DNA of 64,000 nt from Chiridota heheva. Its lineage: Eukaryota > Echinodermata > Holothuroidea > Apodida > Chiridotidae. The position numbers and the translations under genes are program-made. Below, piece by piece: positions 44,520-56,719 of this stretch. The DNA is taken from positions 1,000,001-1,064,000 of the forward strand of contig JAIGNY010002621.1 of the NCBI GenBank assembly GCA_020152595.1. The letters are read 5' to 3'. Within the stretch, counting starts at the first letter, position 1; the number at the start of each line of letters is the position of its first letter. The notes below the pieces were generated by a model. The model had not been told where the DNA came from, did no database searches, and worked only from the letters and a program-made list of their open reading frames with translations.

Positions 44520-44624
44520 AATTACATGAATAATCTGCCTTGCCAGTTACGCTTAATTCAACCCTTTGATGCTTTTCAATCACACCTCAAAACCTATTTT
44601 TTGAAATGTTCTTTTGACCTTTAA
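44520..44624 (+). pseudogene. C-terminal end of a CR1/L2-like LINE pol
   Basis: 35 codons in one frame read NYMNNLPCQLRLIQPFDAFQ then SHLKTYFLKCSFDL and stop. The pattern xNxLPxxLR...FxxFxSxLKTxLF is the C-terminal signature of CR1/L2/Jockey-type reverse transcriptases. The normal W before NN is M here. No more of the element is visible. Confidence 0.65.
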
Positions 44625-45208
44625 GTGTATTTTAGGTTTATTTTACTTATTTTTTCTCCATATCTATACATGATGCATCATTTTGGGAGTCAAATGTTTT
44701 AGAGAAATATCTATACCAGGAGCCTAATTTTGACATTTAAATACAAATGGCATTCAAATATACATGACTGATGCAGAGTGTATTAAAAAGAAGCAATATA
44801 CCCTATTTCCATTAGCATGGTCTCATGGAGCTTCCATGTCACTGACTTAAAAAATATGATTCTGAGAATATGTACAGTACTACATCTGAAATGAATATGG
44901 CTTCCAGTAAGAAAAAATAACTATCATCATTGAGTCCCCCCAATATACATTATAATGTGTCTTATCAATGTGCCTAATTTCAGCCTTGTACTATGTGTCC
45001 TTCCTTGAAATGTTTTTCTTTCACACATTTTGGTTATCGGAATTCAAATACTTTCCACACTGTAACATTTTTCTTTGATCTAAATATATTTATTATTTAA
45101 CCTGCACTCATAGCCACCAAACTGCCCATTTTCACTAAGTACTTTTTGAGAACTACTTTGCTTTTTTTCATGCTGATTACAGCTCTTGGACACTTCTTGT
45201 AGTGTTTT
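44625..45208. other. No gene seen
   Basis: AT-rich, featureless apart from the duplicated block noted at 44680-44738. Confidence 0.5.
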
Positions 45209-45480
45209 TGGTGCTGTGGACTTAATAAATCCCAGGGGAGGGGGAATTGGGCTTGGTAAATCCAGGTGGGTGGCTTGGAAAATCCTGGGAGGGGTGGTAT
45301 TTTAGATTTTGGAAATCCTCCAGGGGTGGGGGTTGAACTTGGGAAATCTGGGTGGGAGTTGGACTTGGGTTCTAAAGATGGGAATTCCTGAGGGGGGGGT
45401 CCTAAGGTGGGAATTCCTGGGGGTCTCAAGGTGGGAATTCCTGGGGGGTCTCGAAGGTGGGAATTCCTGGGTGGTGTCTA
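45209..45480. repeat. Purine-rich minisatellite, GGTGGGAATTCCTGGG units
   Basis: From 45380 to 45478 four near-perfect 25-28 bp units of GGTGGGAATTCCTGGGGGTC. Upstream to 45209 are degenerate relatives with GGGAAATC.GGGTGGG. Strand asymmetry (G/A on plus) is strong. Confidence 0.85.
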
Positions 45481-46744
45481 GAAAATGAATTCCTCAATCC
45501 AAAAATCTCGAAAAGTTTAACACGCAAAGGGATCATTTGCCATGATACAAGCAATTTGGGATGTTCCAATAAAAGCGGGAAATTTTTGGTCTTAAAATTA
45601 ATTTAGATAAGTTACTGCGAGTTAAATTATGTTTATGTCTGTTTCATGTACAAATAGTCATGAATATACAATTTCAAAAATAAATAAAACAATTAATATA
45701 TATTCAGTGAGATTTGACTACACATTTTTGTCTTGTTGCAAGGGACGCTGATGACGTCATTACCAAAAAAATGTCATTACATAAGAATAATCAGCGATTT
45801 TAGGGAATAAGAATTTTTTGGAGGGGGTATTTACGGCGCAGCACAGCATCCAATCAGTTATATGGCTTCACCATGGAAATTTGACTCATTCTTATTAAAA
45901 ATGATGGCAAAACAAATTCAGAAATACAGCATTTACTGATGACAAAACAACAATTAAGATAAAACTTCTTCTAACCAGAAAATTCTTTAGCTGAAATGAA
46001 GAAATGAAATACTAATATATAAATAGGTCATAAATTGTTTTAGTTGTTCATACAGTGAAGAAGGGGTGTGCGTGGCTTAAAATAGAAGCATATGATCGCC
46101 ATTTTTTCATATGGGTTAGGTATATTTTCTGGAATTGCCCAATGCAAATCACTCGTCTGTTATGATTATGGAACCACAGTGGCATACTGGTGGTGAAAAA
46201 AAAAAAAATTCCACAATAAAAATTGGAACTGAAGCTTTAAGTGAGGGCTATTGCTCTAATCTTCTTTTTTTCTTCAAACAAATTCTAAATAGATTTTAAG
46301 ACACATAATTTTTTTATTTATCTCCAATCAACTTTGGTCTTAAACAATGGCATGAATAAACCATGTCCACCTCCATATCAATTGTTACCCGGGAGTCTCT
46401 CAAAGTCACAATATCCAGGATATAACAGGCATGTCCATGTGGGGGAACTAATGCACCACTTTCAGATTTTTGTACAATTGTGTATGATTGACTGCATGCA
46501 CAACTGTATTTGCATACAGTAGGTATGTGACATATACCAAGCCAGGAGCTATAATTTAATCATTGTACTTAAAAAAGGCATGTCATAGCCTTTTTTAACA
46601 TACTTTACTGGGGAAAAATGCTCCCATTCCATTTGATTGCCCCCTCCCCTCCAATGGTAAGTTTCTGATCCTATGAAAATATCCCTATGAAATTAATATA
46701 TTAAAATAATAAATGATAAAATAAGATCATCAACTCAATAGTCA
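45481..46744. other. No gene seen
   Basis: AT-rich with an A-run at 46198-46208. No recognised element. Confidence 0.5.
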
Positions 46745-47150
46745 ACATTGAGCAACAGACTCCAAAAATCTTCAATTTTAGGGAAATTTCTTCTAATTTC
46801 TTCAATTTTCTTTCATTTTGGGAAATTTGTTTTGATTCTTGGAAAGTTTCCTTCATTTTCTTTAAATTTTCATTATTTTGGGAAGTTTTCAATTTTGGAA
46901 ATTTCCTTCCTTTTTGGGAAATTTGCTTTCATTTTCTGTAAATTTCTTTAAATTTTCTACAATTTTTTTGGAAATTTTCTTTAATTTTCTTCCTTTTTTG
47001 GGAAATTTGCTTCATTTTCGTAAAATTTTCTGTAAATTTCAGAAAGTTTGCTTCCATTTTCATGAAGTTCTTTCCAATTTTCGCAAAGTTTTCTTAAATT
47101 TTGGAGAAATTTTTCATGAAATTTTCTACATTATGGGAAATCGTCTTAAT
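46745..47150. repeat. T-rich GGGAAATTT low-complexity repeat
   Basis: Irregular repetition of TTTTGGGAAATTTGCTTC and AATTTTCTTT. It is the reverse-complement style of the 5865-6065 stretch. Long ORFs here are compositional. Confidence 0.75.
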
Positions 47151-47370
47151 ATTTTGAAGTTTCCTAATTTTATGACCCCTTCTTTACAAATAGTTTTTGG
47201 ACATAAGAGACCTGTATATTTTCTAATTTTTTGAGATGAAAAATGCTCCCCTACATGTCAAATATCTTCCTACACCACTGACTTTACAAATTGTGTGGAC
47301 ATGATTATATCCCTTCTGCATGTTTTACCCACTCCAGATTTCTTTAAAAAGGCTGTGAGGCACGTGTGTG

Positions 47371-47657
47371 TGACAATATGCTTTAATATGTCAGCACACA
47401 GCACACACACAACACACCACTTTAACCACTTACCTTGATATTAAGGTCACACTTATCAAAAGTGCTTTACAGAAAACCTAGTCCTATAAGTCATATCTAA
47501 AGTATGTCCAATGTGCAGTGAAAATATATATATTATATGTATACACTGTTTCAACACTTGATATTCTGTTTAGAGTGGAATAAAGATTATACTGCATTGC
47601 TTGTGTATCCTGCATCTTGAATTGGAATGACCACAATAGGTTGCAATTAGTGTGACA
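47371..47657 (+). repeat. 5' LTR of the outer gypsy element
   Basis: 287 bp. It starts TGACAATATGCTTTAATATG and ends TGTGACA. It contains AGTGGAATAAAGATTATACT, with an AATAAA polyadenylation-type signal. It differs from the 3' LTR at roughly one position in ten by eye, plus small indels. Confidence 0.9.
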
Positions 47658-47885
47658 TGGTGTCAGAAGTGGAGACTGGAAGAATAATTGCAAAGGAATA
47701 CTTCCAGAGACTTGATGTCTGGCAGGATCTTTGAAGTCTTTCTATCATAAGTGGGGAGTTGTTAACTGGAGGGCAACTCCCTAAATTAGCTAAGTGCTCT
47801 TTTCAAATTTTTATTTCGTGCATATGCTGTTAATCTGCTTGAAAGAATTTTGATTTGAAGTCAATTTAATTTGAAAGAATAGAAA

Positions 47886-48526
47886 ATGGAGCAAATTAAA
47901 CCTCCTTCACATTCAGATTTCGACGCAGCCAGTCTGCCACAGATGTGGAAACAGTGAAAGGAAGAATTCCAGCTGTATATCGATCTGGCAATGGATTAGA
48001 AAGAAGAAAAGCTCAAAATTCATATGTTTCGATATCCAATAGGTACAAAAGGACGAGAAATTCTAGCTACGTTGGAAGTCCCAACTCCTATAGTTACAGA
48101 AGGGTCAGGTAGTTCAACACCACAAGAACTGAAGTTAGTGGATATATTAGCCGCATTTGATAAGCACTGTGATCCCAAACGCAATGAAACTGTTGAAAGA
48201 TACAAATTCTTCACACGAGATCAGGAGCCTGGAGAGGGAATTGACGCTTACATTACCGAGCTTAAACTTTTGACGACCACCTGCAACTTTGAGCAATTAC
48301 AAGACTCACTGATTAGGGACCGCATCATATATGGGATAAAAGATATCTCACCAAGAGAACAACTTCTTCGGGAAGGGGATGCATATCAATATGCAGAGCG
48401 TCAGAGCTGAGCAAAGAATGGATAAAAACACTCAAACAGAATGATGCAGTCCATGCAATTAAACACAAGAATTGTCCCAATAGCAGTCAGCCAACTACTG
48501 GGCAGAGTTGCAAGTTCTGTGGGTAC
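47886..48526 (+). pseudogene. Outer gypsy gag, first part
   Basis: ATG at 47886. In-frame stops fall early (near 47955 and 47997). The capsid part is open to about 48410: KLVDILAAFDKHCDPKRNET, YKFFTRDQEPGEGIDAYITE and LIRDRIIYGI are gypsy capsid motifs. After a frameshift the region reaches the first zinc-knuckle Cys pair just before the insertion at 48526. Gag forms the virus-like particle and packages RNA. Confidence 0.85.
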
Positions 48527-48705
48527 TGTAATGATAAGAGTTCATCTATCTTGTTGAATTATATTTGAGGCATCCACCCTCTATAACTGTACATATCATC
48601 ATCAACATGTAGCTATAAACGTTGTGAATCTAATCTGAAATAAATGGACTAGAATTGCCATCATCCTGTTTGCGTTTACTTCTTAATTAACATCAGAACA
48701 TCACA
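48527..48705 (+). repeat. 5' LTR of the inner gypsy element
   Basis: 179 bp, TG...CA. It contains TCTGAAATAAATGGACTAGA (AATAAA signal). About 96 percent identical by eye to 52932-53110. Confidence 0.95.
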
Positions 48706-48929
48706 CGATGTCTAAAGTGGGATGGATATGTGTCAGTTTTTCTTTGGATGTGAATATTTTTCGTTTGGAACTGCACTGTACTGAGTATCGTCTGTAGGCC
48801 CAACTCGCCTATCACCAAACATTAACGTTACAATTTCGTAGCCTACACTATATGTTATCATAACAATTAACTAACCTTATAGTACTAATTACTACTACAG
48901 TTTGAAAATAGAGGGTTTAACGCCACCGT

Positions 48930-50197
48930 CCGGATAACAGTTCACTGGTAATGTATCGGATAATTGGAAAATCTATAAACAAAGGTTTCAGTTGTACCTT
49001 ACTGCGTCTGGAGCGGCCGATAAGCCAAATCTTACGCAAACGTCTTTGTTTCTTCACGTAATTGGTGAAAACCTGAAAACGGTCATGGACACATTCGAAA
49101 GGTATTACTCCAAAGCATAATATAACTTACGAATGACATAAATTTTTCACCTGCCTCCCCAACCCTGGCGACACAATCGACCAGTATGTCACAGAGCTTC
49201 GCACTCGGGCGAAATCTTGCAAATTCCACACCTTAACTGATTCCCTAATCCGTGAGACAGGATAGTCTGTGGCATATCGGATCACGCCATGCGAGAGCGA
49301 TTATTACGCGAACCTGAGTTAAGTTTGGATAAATCCATTCAGTTTTGTAGAGCCAATGAGATAACAAAGACACAAGTCAAAGTAATCATGCCAAATAATG
49401 CCACCCCAGGAGACCATCAGTGGATGCTATTCATAAGCCAGTCAGGTAGACCTTGGCCTAATCACAGGGGTAACACTCAAAAGCAAAACGGTGATTATAA
49501 CCCCAATACCCGTCCCCCTTTTAACTCAAACCAAACAGTTAACGTTAGTGATCACAGATGTAGTAACTGTGGAGGTAAACACCCCCCTCGATCCTGCCCA
49601 GCATTCGGCAAAACATGTAATCATTGTGGAAAAGCAAACCACTATGCCAGATATTGCAGATCCAAAGCCCAAGCTCATCCAAAACAAGTGGATGTCCTTG
49701 ACGATGAGTCTTTAGCAGAATTTTTTGTGGATTCGGTGGAAAGTGAAGCAGATTCCGATACCTCGTGGAATGTAGTCTTTTCGATCAACGATGCAGAGGT
49801 GGCCTGTAAACTAGATACAGGAGCTCAAGTGAATTTATTGCCAGAGGATACATATTGCAAGCTGAATCCTAGACCAAAACTACATCCAGCGGGTGTGAAA
49901 GTGACTGGATATCCCGGTGTGGACATTCCAGTTATGGGACGTTGTTTAACAGAACTGACTCATAAGAATGCTAAACATTATATCAGTTTTATCATTGTTT
50001 CAGCTAAGGTACATGTACAACCTATTTTAGGTTTAAAAGCATGTCAGAAACTTAACCTGATCAAAAGAGTGATGGAAATGCAAAGTAACACATTAGCAGG
50101 TAATATTTTATCTGAATTTCAGGATGTATTTGAAGGGTTAGGCTGCCTTCCAGGGGAACATTCTATTAGGATTGATGCTAGTACAACCATGTCGTAA
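48930..50197 (+). pseudogene. Inner gypsy gag and protease
   Basis: Capsid pieces in changing frames at 48955-49280 (YLTASGAADKP, YVTELRTRAKSC). It is then open from 49289: MRERLLREPELSLDKSIQFC, two zinc knuckles CSNCGGKHPPRSC and CNHCGKANHYARYC (CCHC), and a retropepsin with CKLDTGAQVNLLP (catalytic DTG) near 49810. The ORF stops at 50197. The family polyprotein would run on into RT, which lies in another frame starting at about 50172. A stop near 49262 and a missing stretch in the capsid mark decay. Confidence 0.9.
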
Positions 50198-51401
50198 AGT
50201 CCCTTTTCCCCTTAGGGATAAATTAAAGAGGGAGCTAGATAGAATGGAAAAACAGGGAGTTATTGAACAGGTTAGCAAACCAACTGAGTGGGTCCATTCC
50301 TTAGTCATCGTCACTAAGAAAAATGGAAATTTAAAGGTATGCCTAGACCCACGAAACCTTAATAAAGTAATCAAAAGGGAACACTTCAAGCTCCCAACAC
50401 GGGAAGAAATCACTGCTCAATTTGCCAATGCTAAAGTCTTTAGTAAGTTAGATGCTTCTAGCGGGTTTTGGCAAATGAAATTAGATTCCCAAAGTTCAAC
50501 ATTGTGCACATTCATCACCCCCTTTGGCCGCTATAAATTTCAGCAACTTCCCTTTGGTATCGCCTCTGCACCTGAGGTCTATCATAGGACAGTTCACCAA
50601 ATTTTTGATCAATTCGAATGGGTTGACACAACAATGGATGACATCATTGTCTGGGGATCAAACCAACAAGAGCATGATGACCGCTTACGGCAAGTCCTCG
50701 AGGCGGCCAGAAAGGCGAACCTCAAGTTGAACTGAGAAAAGTGTGAATTTGGGGTGCAAAGCTTGACGTTTATTGGTGATGTATTAACGGACCATGGCGT
50801 TCAGCCAGGCCCAACCAAAATGTCCGCCATTATCAACATGAAACGACCGAAATGCACAAAAGATGTACAGCGTTTCTTAGGGATGGTTAATTACCTAGGA
50901 AAGTTTGTCCAAGACCTGTCAAACAAGACAGCACTGCTAAGACAGTTGATAACTTGTAAGAATGAATGGGTGTGGACCCCAGAACATGAGAAATCATGGG
51001 ATAATCTGAAAGAAATATTGGTTAAGGAACCAGTCCTGACTTTTTATGATCAAAACAAACCAACCAAAATTTCATCAGACGCATCACAATCAGGTTTAGG
51101 GGCAGTAACACTGCAGCTCCTTAACGGCACTTGGTGTCCAGTAGCATATGCGTCACGATCAATGTCAGAGGCAGAACAGAGATATGCTCAGATTGAGAAA
51201 GAGTTGTTAGGTATCACATATGCATTTGAAAGATTTCATCAGTATATTTATGGTAGGAAGGTTGTAGCAGAAACAGATCATAAGCCTTTAATCTCACTTT
51301 TTCAGAAGCCATTGAATGGGTGTCCTCTGAGAATACAGCGACTAATGATTCGACTTCAAAAATATGATATGGATGTCATATACACCCAGGAAAGGACTTA
51401 G
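50172..51401 (+). pseudogene. Inner gypsy reverse transcriptase and RNase H
   Basis: RT is open 50172-50735. LKRELDRMEKQGVIEQV, VCLDPRNLNKVIKREHF, AKVFSKLDASSGFWQMKLD (motif A), LPFGIASAPEVYHRTV (motif B) and TTMDDIIVWG (motif C aspartates at 50637-50642, with TM where YV is common). A TGA at 50733-50735 interrupts. The frame resumes to 51401 with the thumb/connection (RFLGMVNYLGKFV) and RNase H: KISSDASQSGLGAV, YAQIEKELLGITYAFERFHQ, ETDHKPL. The single stop separates otherwise well-kept domains. A frameshift follows at about 51395. Confidence 0.93.
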
Positions 51402-52773
51402 TAACAGCAGACACCCTATCACGAGCAGTCGACTTCAAAACACCAAATGCAAGCTGCACTGAAAGTGACGTTGAAGCGTATGTTAACCTCATAACTGAAA
51501 CATTGCCAATATCAAGTAACAAATTTAGGGCAATACAAGAAGAAACAAAAAAGGACTCCGTCATGCAATGTTTATCCAAAGCGATATTGGAAGGCTGGCC
51601 AAGTGCAAAATCAAATTGTCCTCCTGAAATCCAATTGTATTGGAATATTCAATCAGAACTTTCCATAAAGGACTCTATCATTTACAAAGGAAACAAAGTG
51701 GTTATTCCTTCTTTGCTGCGGAAAGAAATCCTTGGCAAGATTCATGTTGGACATTTAGGGATAAAAAGTGCAAACGCAGGGCTAGGGATGTCCTATATTG
51801 GCCCCATATCAATCAAGACATTACCAACACAGTTAATAAATGTGCAGTCTGTGCAAGATACAAGCATAGACAACAACGCGAAAGCCTTCAACCACATGTG
51901 CCAGCGAAGCGTCCATGGCAAAAAGTTGGAACAGACCTCTTCCAATGGAACAACAAAACGTATCTTATTGTAACGGACTACTACTCAAATTACCCTGAGG
52001 TGTGTACATTGACAAAATACACAAGCAAAACAGTCATAAACAGCCTAAAATCCATCTTCGCAAGACATGGCATACCTGAGGAAGTTGTCAGCGATAATGG
52101 CCTGCAATATGCAAGTGCAGAGTTTCAAAAATTTGCATTAGATTGGGACTTTCTCCACACAACCAGCAGCCCCTACCACCCTCAATCCAATGGACTTGCA
52201 GAACGGTCTATTCAAACCATAAAGAACATATTCAAAAAAGCTGCTGAGAGTGGTGATGATATTTTTGAAAGCTTATTGGTGTATCGAGTACTCCCCTTGA
52301 GTGTGGAAAGTCACCAGCTACGTTATTAATGAACAGAACAATCAAATCAAACCTACCCATCAAGAACAGCATTCTTGCTCACCCAAAGACACCAAACAAG
52401 TATGCTTCATGGCAGACACGCCAAAAAATGAAACAAAAACGTCTCTACGATCGCAATTCAAAGGATCTGCAGCCACACCACACAGGTACTCTTGTTTGCA
52501 TTTGGGATCCAATCACCAAAACCTATGCAAGACATGGACAGATTAAGTCTGTTTTACATAATAGATCATACCTTGTGGAAAGCAACCATACCATTTATCG
52601 TAGAAATCGTCGTGACATCAGGCCAACTAAGGAAGCGACATACAGTGTATACATGTAATGACACATATTCAGCTGAAGTTTCAAATCAAATTCAAGAAAG
52701 CAACAAAGAGGTGACACTAAGAAGGTCATATAGAGATCGGAAAACTCCAGAGAGATTAATTGAGACCTGCTGA
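51402..52773 (+). pseudogene. Inner gypsy integrase
   Basis: Frames change at about 51640-51750. A zinc-binding region with RARDVLYWPHINQDITN and CAVCARYKHRQQRESL is followed by the DDE core: VGTDLFQWNNKTYLIVTDYY (first Asp), EEVVSDNGLQYAS (second Asp) and SNGLAERSIQTIK (Glu). The ORF ends at 52329. A C-terminal domain in other frames (52330-52770) has a basic YRRNRRDIRP-like stretch. Catalytic residues are all present but split from a start. Confidence 0.9.
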
Positions 52774-52931
52774 GGGTGACATGCTGGTAACCTCTCCCCT
52801 CCTTAGTGTGTTGCTTGTTTTACATTTAGCTTAGACTATCTTAAAGTAATGTTGTTATTTGCTGTTATCATTTGTTTTTACATTCTCATCTTACCCATGT
52901 ACTTTTTTGAGAGCTTATTGAAAAAGGGAGA

Positions 52932-53110
52932 TGTAATGATAAGAGTTCATCTATCTTGTTGAGTTATATTTGAGGCATCCGCCCTCTATCACTGTACATA
53001 TCATCATCAACATGTAGCTATAAACGTTGTGAATCTAATCTGAAATAAATGGACTAGAATCACCATCATCCTGTTTGCGTTTACTTCTTAATTAACATAA
53101 GAACACCACA
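52932..53110 (+). repeat. 3' LTR of the inner gypsy element
   Basis: 179 bp, preceded by the polypurine run GAAAAAGGGAGA. It matches 48527-48705 with about seven substitutions and no indel seen. Confidence 0.95.
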
Positions 53111-53300
53111 GGTACAGGCATGAACTGGGCCGGGAAAAGTGTCCAGCATATGGAAAAGAATGCAAGATATGTAAAAAGCCCAATCATTTTACGAAGAAAT
53201 GTAGGCAGCGGGGCCGTCAGACCAAAGTCAATGCCATGGAGACCTATGATGACGCATGCTCAGATGATTAAAGTTGCAGTTCTGGAGAAGAATAACAGGA
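53111..53300 (+). pseudogene. Outer gypsy gag, second part (zinc knuckles)
   Basis: After the GGTAC target copy the interrupted knuckle continues with a Cys, then CKICKKPNHFTKKC (a complete CCHC). This shows the reading frame across the insertion was coding in the original element. A small unsupported ORF at 53120-53305 overlaps in another frame. Confidence 0.85.
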
Positions 53301-53379
53301 AATAAAGATGTGTTACACTGATAGACCCGGAGACAGTAAACAAAGTATTTAAGACAAAGAGTGCAAAAGTCAGGTATAT

Positions 53380-54180
53380 GCACACATGATAGTCAATGAC
53401 AAAGAAGTGAAGTTTCAGCTTGACAGTGGATCCACATGCAACATTCTGCCTGCTAGTATGCTAGATGGCAACAGGCCGCTGGATGAATGTTGTCAAGTGT
53501 TGTCTTTGTAGAACAAGACCATCATCAAACCAAAGGGGACATGTATGGTCAAGCTACGGAATCCCAAGAATTCCAAGAAATATGAAGTGAAATTTATCAT
53601 TGTAGGTGATGATCGGTGCGTGCCACTACTTGGATGTAGTGCAGCCCAGCAAATGGATTTGCTAAAAATTCAAGATGAAAACATTTACCTGGTGAATGAC
53701 AAAGTAAGTGACACTCAAATAACGATGAAAAGTCTGTTGAATGATTACCAAGATGTATTTCAAGGAAGTGGGTGCCTACAAGGTCAGTATCACCTGGAAG
53801 TTGATCCAACAGTGAGACCAGTGGTTCACCCACCTCGAAAAGTGCCGGTTTCAGTTAGACAACAGTTTAAGGCAGAACTAGATAGACTAACAAGAGAGAA
53901 TATCATTGCTCCAGTGACCAAGCCAACGTTATGGGTATCCAGTTTAGTGACAGTGATGAAGCCAGGCAAAATAAGACTATCTAAAGATCCCCTTGACCTA
54001 AACAGAGCATTAAAAAGAAGCCACTACCCAATGCCAACAATTGATGAAATGCTTCCTGATCTCAATGATGCAAAAGTGTTTTCAGTCTTCGACGCTAAGA
54101 ATGGGTTTTGGCACGTGGAATTAGATGAGGAGAGTTCCTATCTGACTACCTTCAACACGCCACATGGGTGGTACTGTTAG
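53380..54180 (+). pseudogene. Outer gypsy protease and RT N-terminal half
   Basis: The protease has FQLDSGSTCNILP (DSG catalytic triad) near 53410-53450, then a stop near 53510. It is open 53545-54180: linker, YHLEVDPTVRPVVHPPRKVP, FKAELDRLTRENIIAPVTKP, LNRALKRSHYPMPTIDEMLP and AKVFSVFDAKNGFWHVELDE (motif A). It ends in a stop at 54178 after HGWYC. Confidence 0.9.
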
Positions 54181-55100
54181 TTAAGAATGCAATTTGGCTT
54201 GTCTACAGCGTCGGGAAAATTCCAGCGACGCCAGGATCAGACACTGGAGGGACCTATGGAGTGAAAACAATAGTAGATGATATCCTTGTGTTTGGAGAAG
54301 GCAAAACACAAGAAGAAGCAGTCAAAGATCATGATAGCAGACTGAGAAAACTAATGCGGAGATGCAGAGAAAGAAACTTAAAGCTGAACTCCAAGAAGAT
54401 AAAGTTGAAGCCAAGTCTAGTGCCATTTATTGGACACGTGATCACAAACAAAGGGTTGAAGCCAGACCCAGCTAAAGTGCGAGCAGTGCAAGATATGCTA
54501 AATCCAACAGATGTAGGCGGAGTCCAGCGGTTCCTCGGATTTGTTTATTACCTCAGCAAGTTTCTACTTTAGTTGAGTGATTTGTGCGAACCACTACGGA
54601 AATTAACCACAAAAGAGGCGGAATGGTGCTGGCTTGATGCTTATGAAAAGGCAGTAAAGAAATCAAATGCCTGATAACAGCCCATCCTGTCTTACAGTAC
54701 TACAATAAAGACAAAGAACTTACTCTCCAAACCAATGCCTCAGAAACTGGACTGGGAGCAGCCATCACACAAGATGGAAAACCGAAAGCTTTTGCAAGCC
54801 GAGCTCTGACAGATACAGAAACAAGATAAGCCCAGATTGAGAAAGAGCTACTTGCAGTGATATTTGGAGTGGAAAGATTCCATCAATACACGATGGAAGG
54901 AAAGTCAATGTTCAGTCTGATCATAAGCCATTGGAAATAATCGTGAAAAAAACCTCCATCGTGCGGCAAAGAGGTTGCTGCGGATGCTGTTACAACTACA
55001 AAGATATGACTACGATATAGTTTATCACCCTGGGAAGATGATGTACCTTGCCGACACCCTAAGTGGAGCGTATCTCCCAGAAACGAGAAACAACCAGACC
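54181..55100 (+). pseudogene. Outer gypsy RT C-terminal half and RNase H
   Basis: TIVDDILVFGEGKTQEE (motif C) near 54270, KLNSKKIKLKPSLVPFIGHV and VQRFLGFVYYLSKFLL end at 54572. RNase H follows in broken frames (54690-55070): TLQTNASETGLGAAI, a stop inside the TETR-AQIEKELLAV block (54830), and YHPGKMMYLADTLS. The motif B region is damaged around 54190-54250. Confidence 0.88.
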
Positions 55101-55279
55101 GATATCGAGACAGTCAACATGCTGAAGTCTCTTCGATCTCCCTAATACGGCTGAAAGGCATCAGACAACACACAAAAAGGGAACCAACCTTGCAAGCTCT
55201 AAAAGCTGTCATCCTTGATGGGTGGCCAGAAGACAAAGAGCAATTACAGAATGATGTTGTGCAGTACTTCAATTTCAGA

Positions 55280-56200
55280 GACAAAATGACAGTTTAAGAT
55301 GGGATCATCTTCAAATGTCAACATGTGGTCATACCAGACACACTCAGAAAAAAGATGACCAGCAGAATTCATTCATTCCATTTGGGCATTGGAGGTTGTT
55401 TGCGACGAGCCAGGGAATGTCTTTACTGGCCAGGCATGAATGCAGCAATCAAAGACTACATCGGCACATGTGATGTTTGCCGTACCTTTAAAACAAGACA
55501 GCAGAAAGAAACACTGATACCTCATGATATTCCAGAACGCCCCTGGGCCAAGGTCGGTGTGGACTTTTTCCATTTTAACTAGAACAACTACTTGGTCATT
55601 GTTGACTATATGTCAAACTATTGGGAAGTTGAATATCTTAACAACACCACATCCACAACGGTCATACACAAATTGAAAGCCAACTTTGCAAGACACGGAA
55701 TCCTCGATACAGTCATCTCTGAAAATGGACCTCAGTTCTCATCAGACGACTTTAAGAAATTTGCAAAGGCCTGGGATTTTGAACATATAAACATCATCAC
55801 CAGGTTACCCCCAAAGCAACGGCAAGGCCGAACAAGCTATTAAATCAGCAAAGATCCTCATGAAGAAAGCTAAATTGTCCAAATCAGATCCCTACCTAGC
55901 CCTTTTAGACTTCCAGAACACACCAACCCAAGGAATGGAAAGCAGCCCAGCTCAACAACTTTTAAGACGGAGAAGAAAAACACTTCTTCGAATGAATCCC
56001 AAGCTACTCCAGCCCCAACATGTCCAAAACACTACAAACAAAATCCTGAAGAACAAGCAACGACAAAGTTTCTACTATAACAAAGGAGCAAAGGACTTGA
56101 CCCCATTAAAAGCAGGAGATACAGTTAGAATAACACCTTTACGTGGAGAAAAGGAGTGGATCAAAGCAAAAGTCAAAACCAGACAAGAATAAGATCATAT
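55280..56200 (+). pseudogene. Outer gypsy integrase
   Basis: The zinc region HSFHLGIGGCLRRARECLYW and CDVCRTFKTRQQKET (55370-55520) is followed by VGVDFFHFN and a stop at 55582. The core resumes with FARHGILDTVISENGPQFSS. Glu stands where the second catalytic Asp is expected. The final Glu lies in a shifted frame (GKAEQAIKSAK, about 55825-55860). A C-terminal part runs to 56192. Stops, a shift and the altered catalytic residue indicate it is dead. Confidence 0.88.
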
Positions 56201-56719
56201 GAAGTAGAAACAGGGCACAGCCAGATGTACCGAAGGAACAGAAGACATCTCAAGAAAGTCAAGGAGACATTAAACACAAATCCAGTCAAAAACTGAACAG
56301 GAGACATATACTACAGGAATGCCAAGTACAAATACAAAGCTAGAAATACAAAAGGAAGAGATTGCCCGACAGTACACAAATTTAAAAACACACCAATTCA
56401 AATCATTACACATTCTGGCCGTACAGTGAGAAAACCCAAGTATCTTACACCACCTAAATTTGTACACTACATAACTTTAATCAAACATCACATACGAAGG
56501 AATTTAAGGATAGATCAACATTAAAAGGACCTAACTGTATATGAAAACAATCAGTGAGAACTCAAGAACTTGTAGATCAAATTGTGAACTTTAGTCAAGT
56601 TGAATATAAAGACTGTAGAATAGAGAACATTAAATGCATGCACATTAAGTTGTACATAGTATCAAGACTGATTACATCATGTAATTAGAGAATTACCATC
56701 TTTTCAATTTTAAGAGGAA
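56193..56719 (+). other. 3' untranslated part of the outer gypsy element
   Basis: Remnants of a basic C-terminal tail, then non-coding A-rich sequence up to the polypurine AAGAGGAA at 56712-56719. Confidence 0.6.

Larger units (their letters stand above)
48527..53110 (+). mobile_element. Inner Ty3/gypsy LTR retrotransposon nested in the outer gag
   Basis: 4584 bp, bounded by 179 bp LTRs (48527-48705 and 52932-53110) that begin TGTAATGATAAG and end CACA. The target duplication GGTAC is perfect (48522-48526 and 53111-53115). The primer site region CGATGTCTAAAGTGGGAT is a mutated tRNA-Leu complement. A polypurine AAAAAGGGAGA abuts the 3' LTR. Domain order is gag, protease, RT, RNase H, integrase. 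I count about 7 differences between the LTRs, so it is younger than the host element. Confidence 0.95.

Noticed and set aside
46701..47234. ORFs in the T-rich stretch with FGKF/ILGKF repeats
   Set aside because: Composition of the GGGAAATTT repeat explains them. The same pattern is seen at 5811-6095 on the other strand.
50597..54310. Non-YVDD RT motifs (TMDD, IVDD) as novel polymerases
   Set aside because: Variation in the two residues before DD is common in Ty3/gypsy RTs, and these copies are otherwise ordinary and broken.
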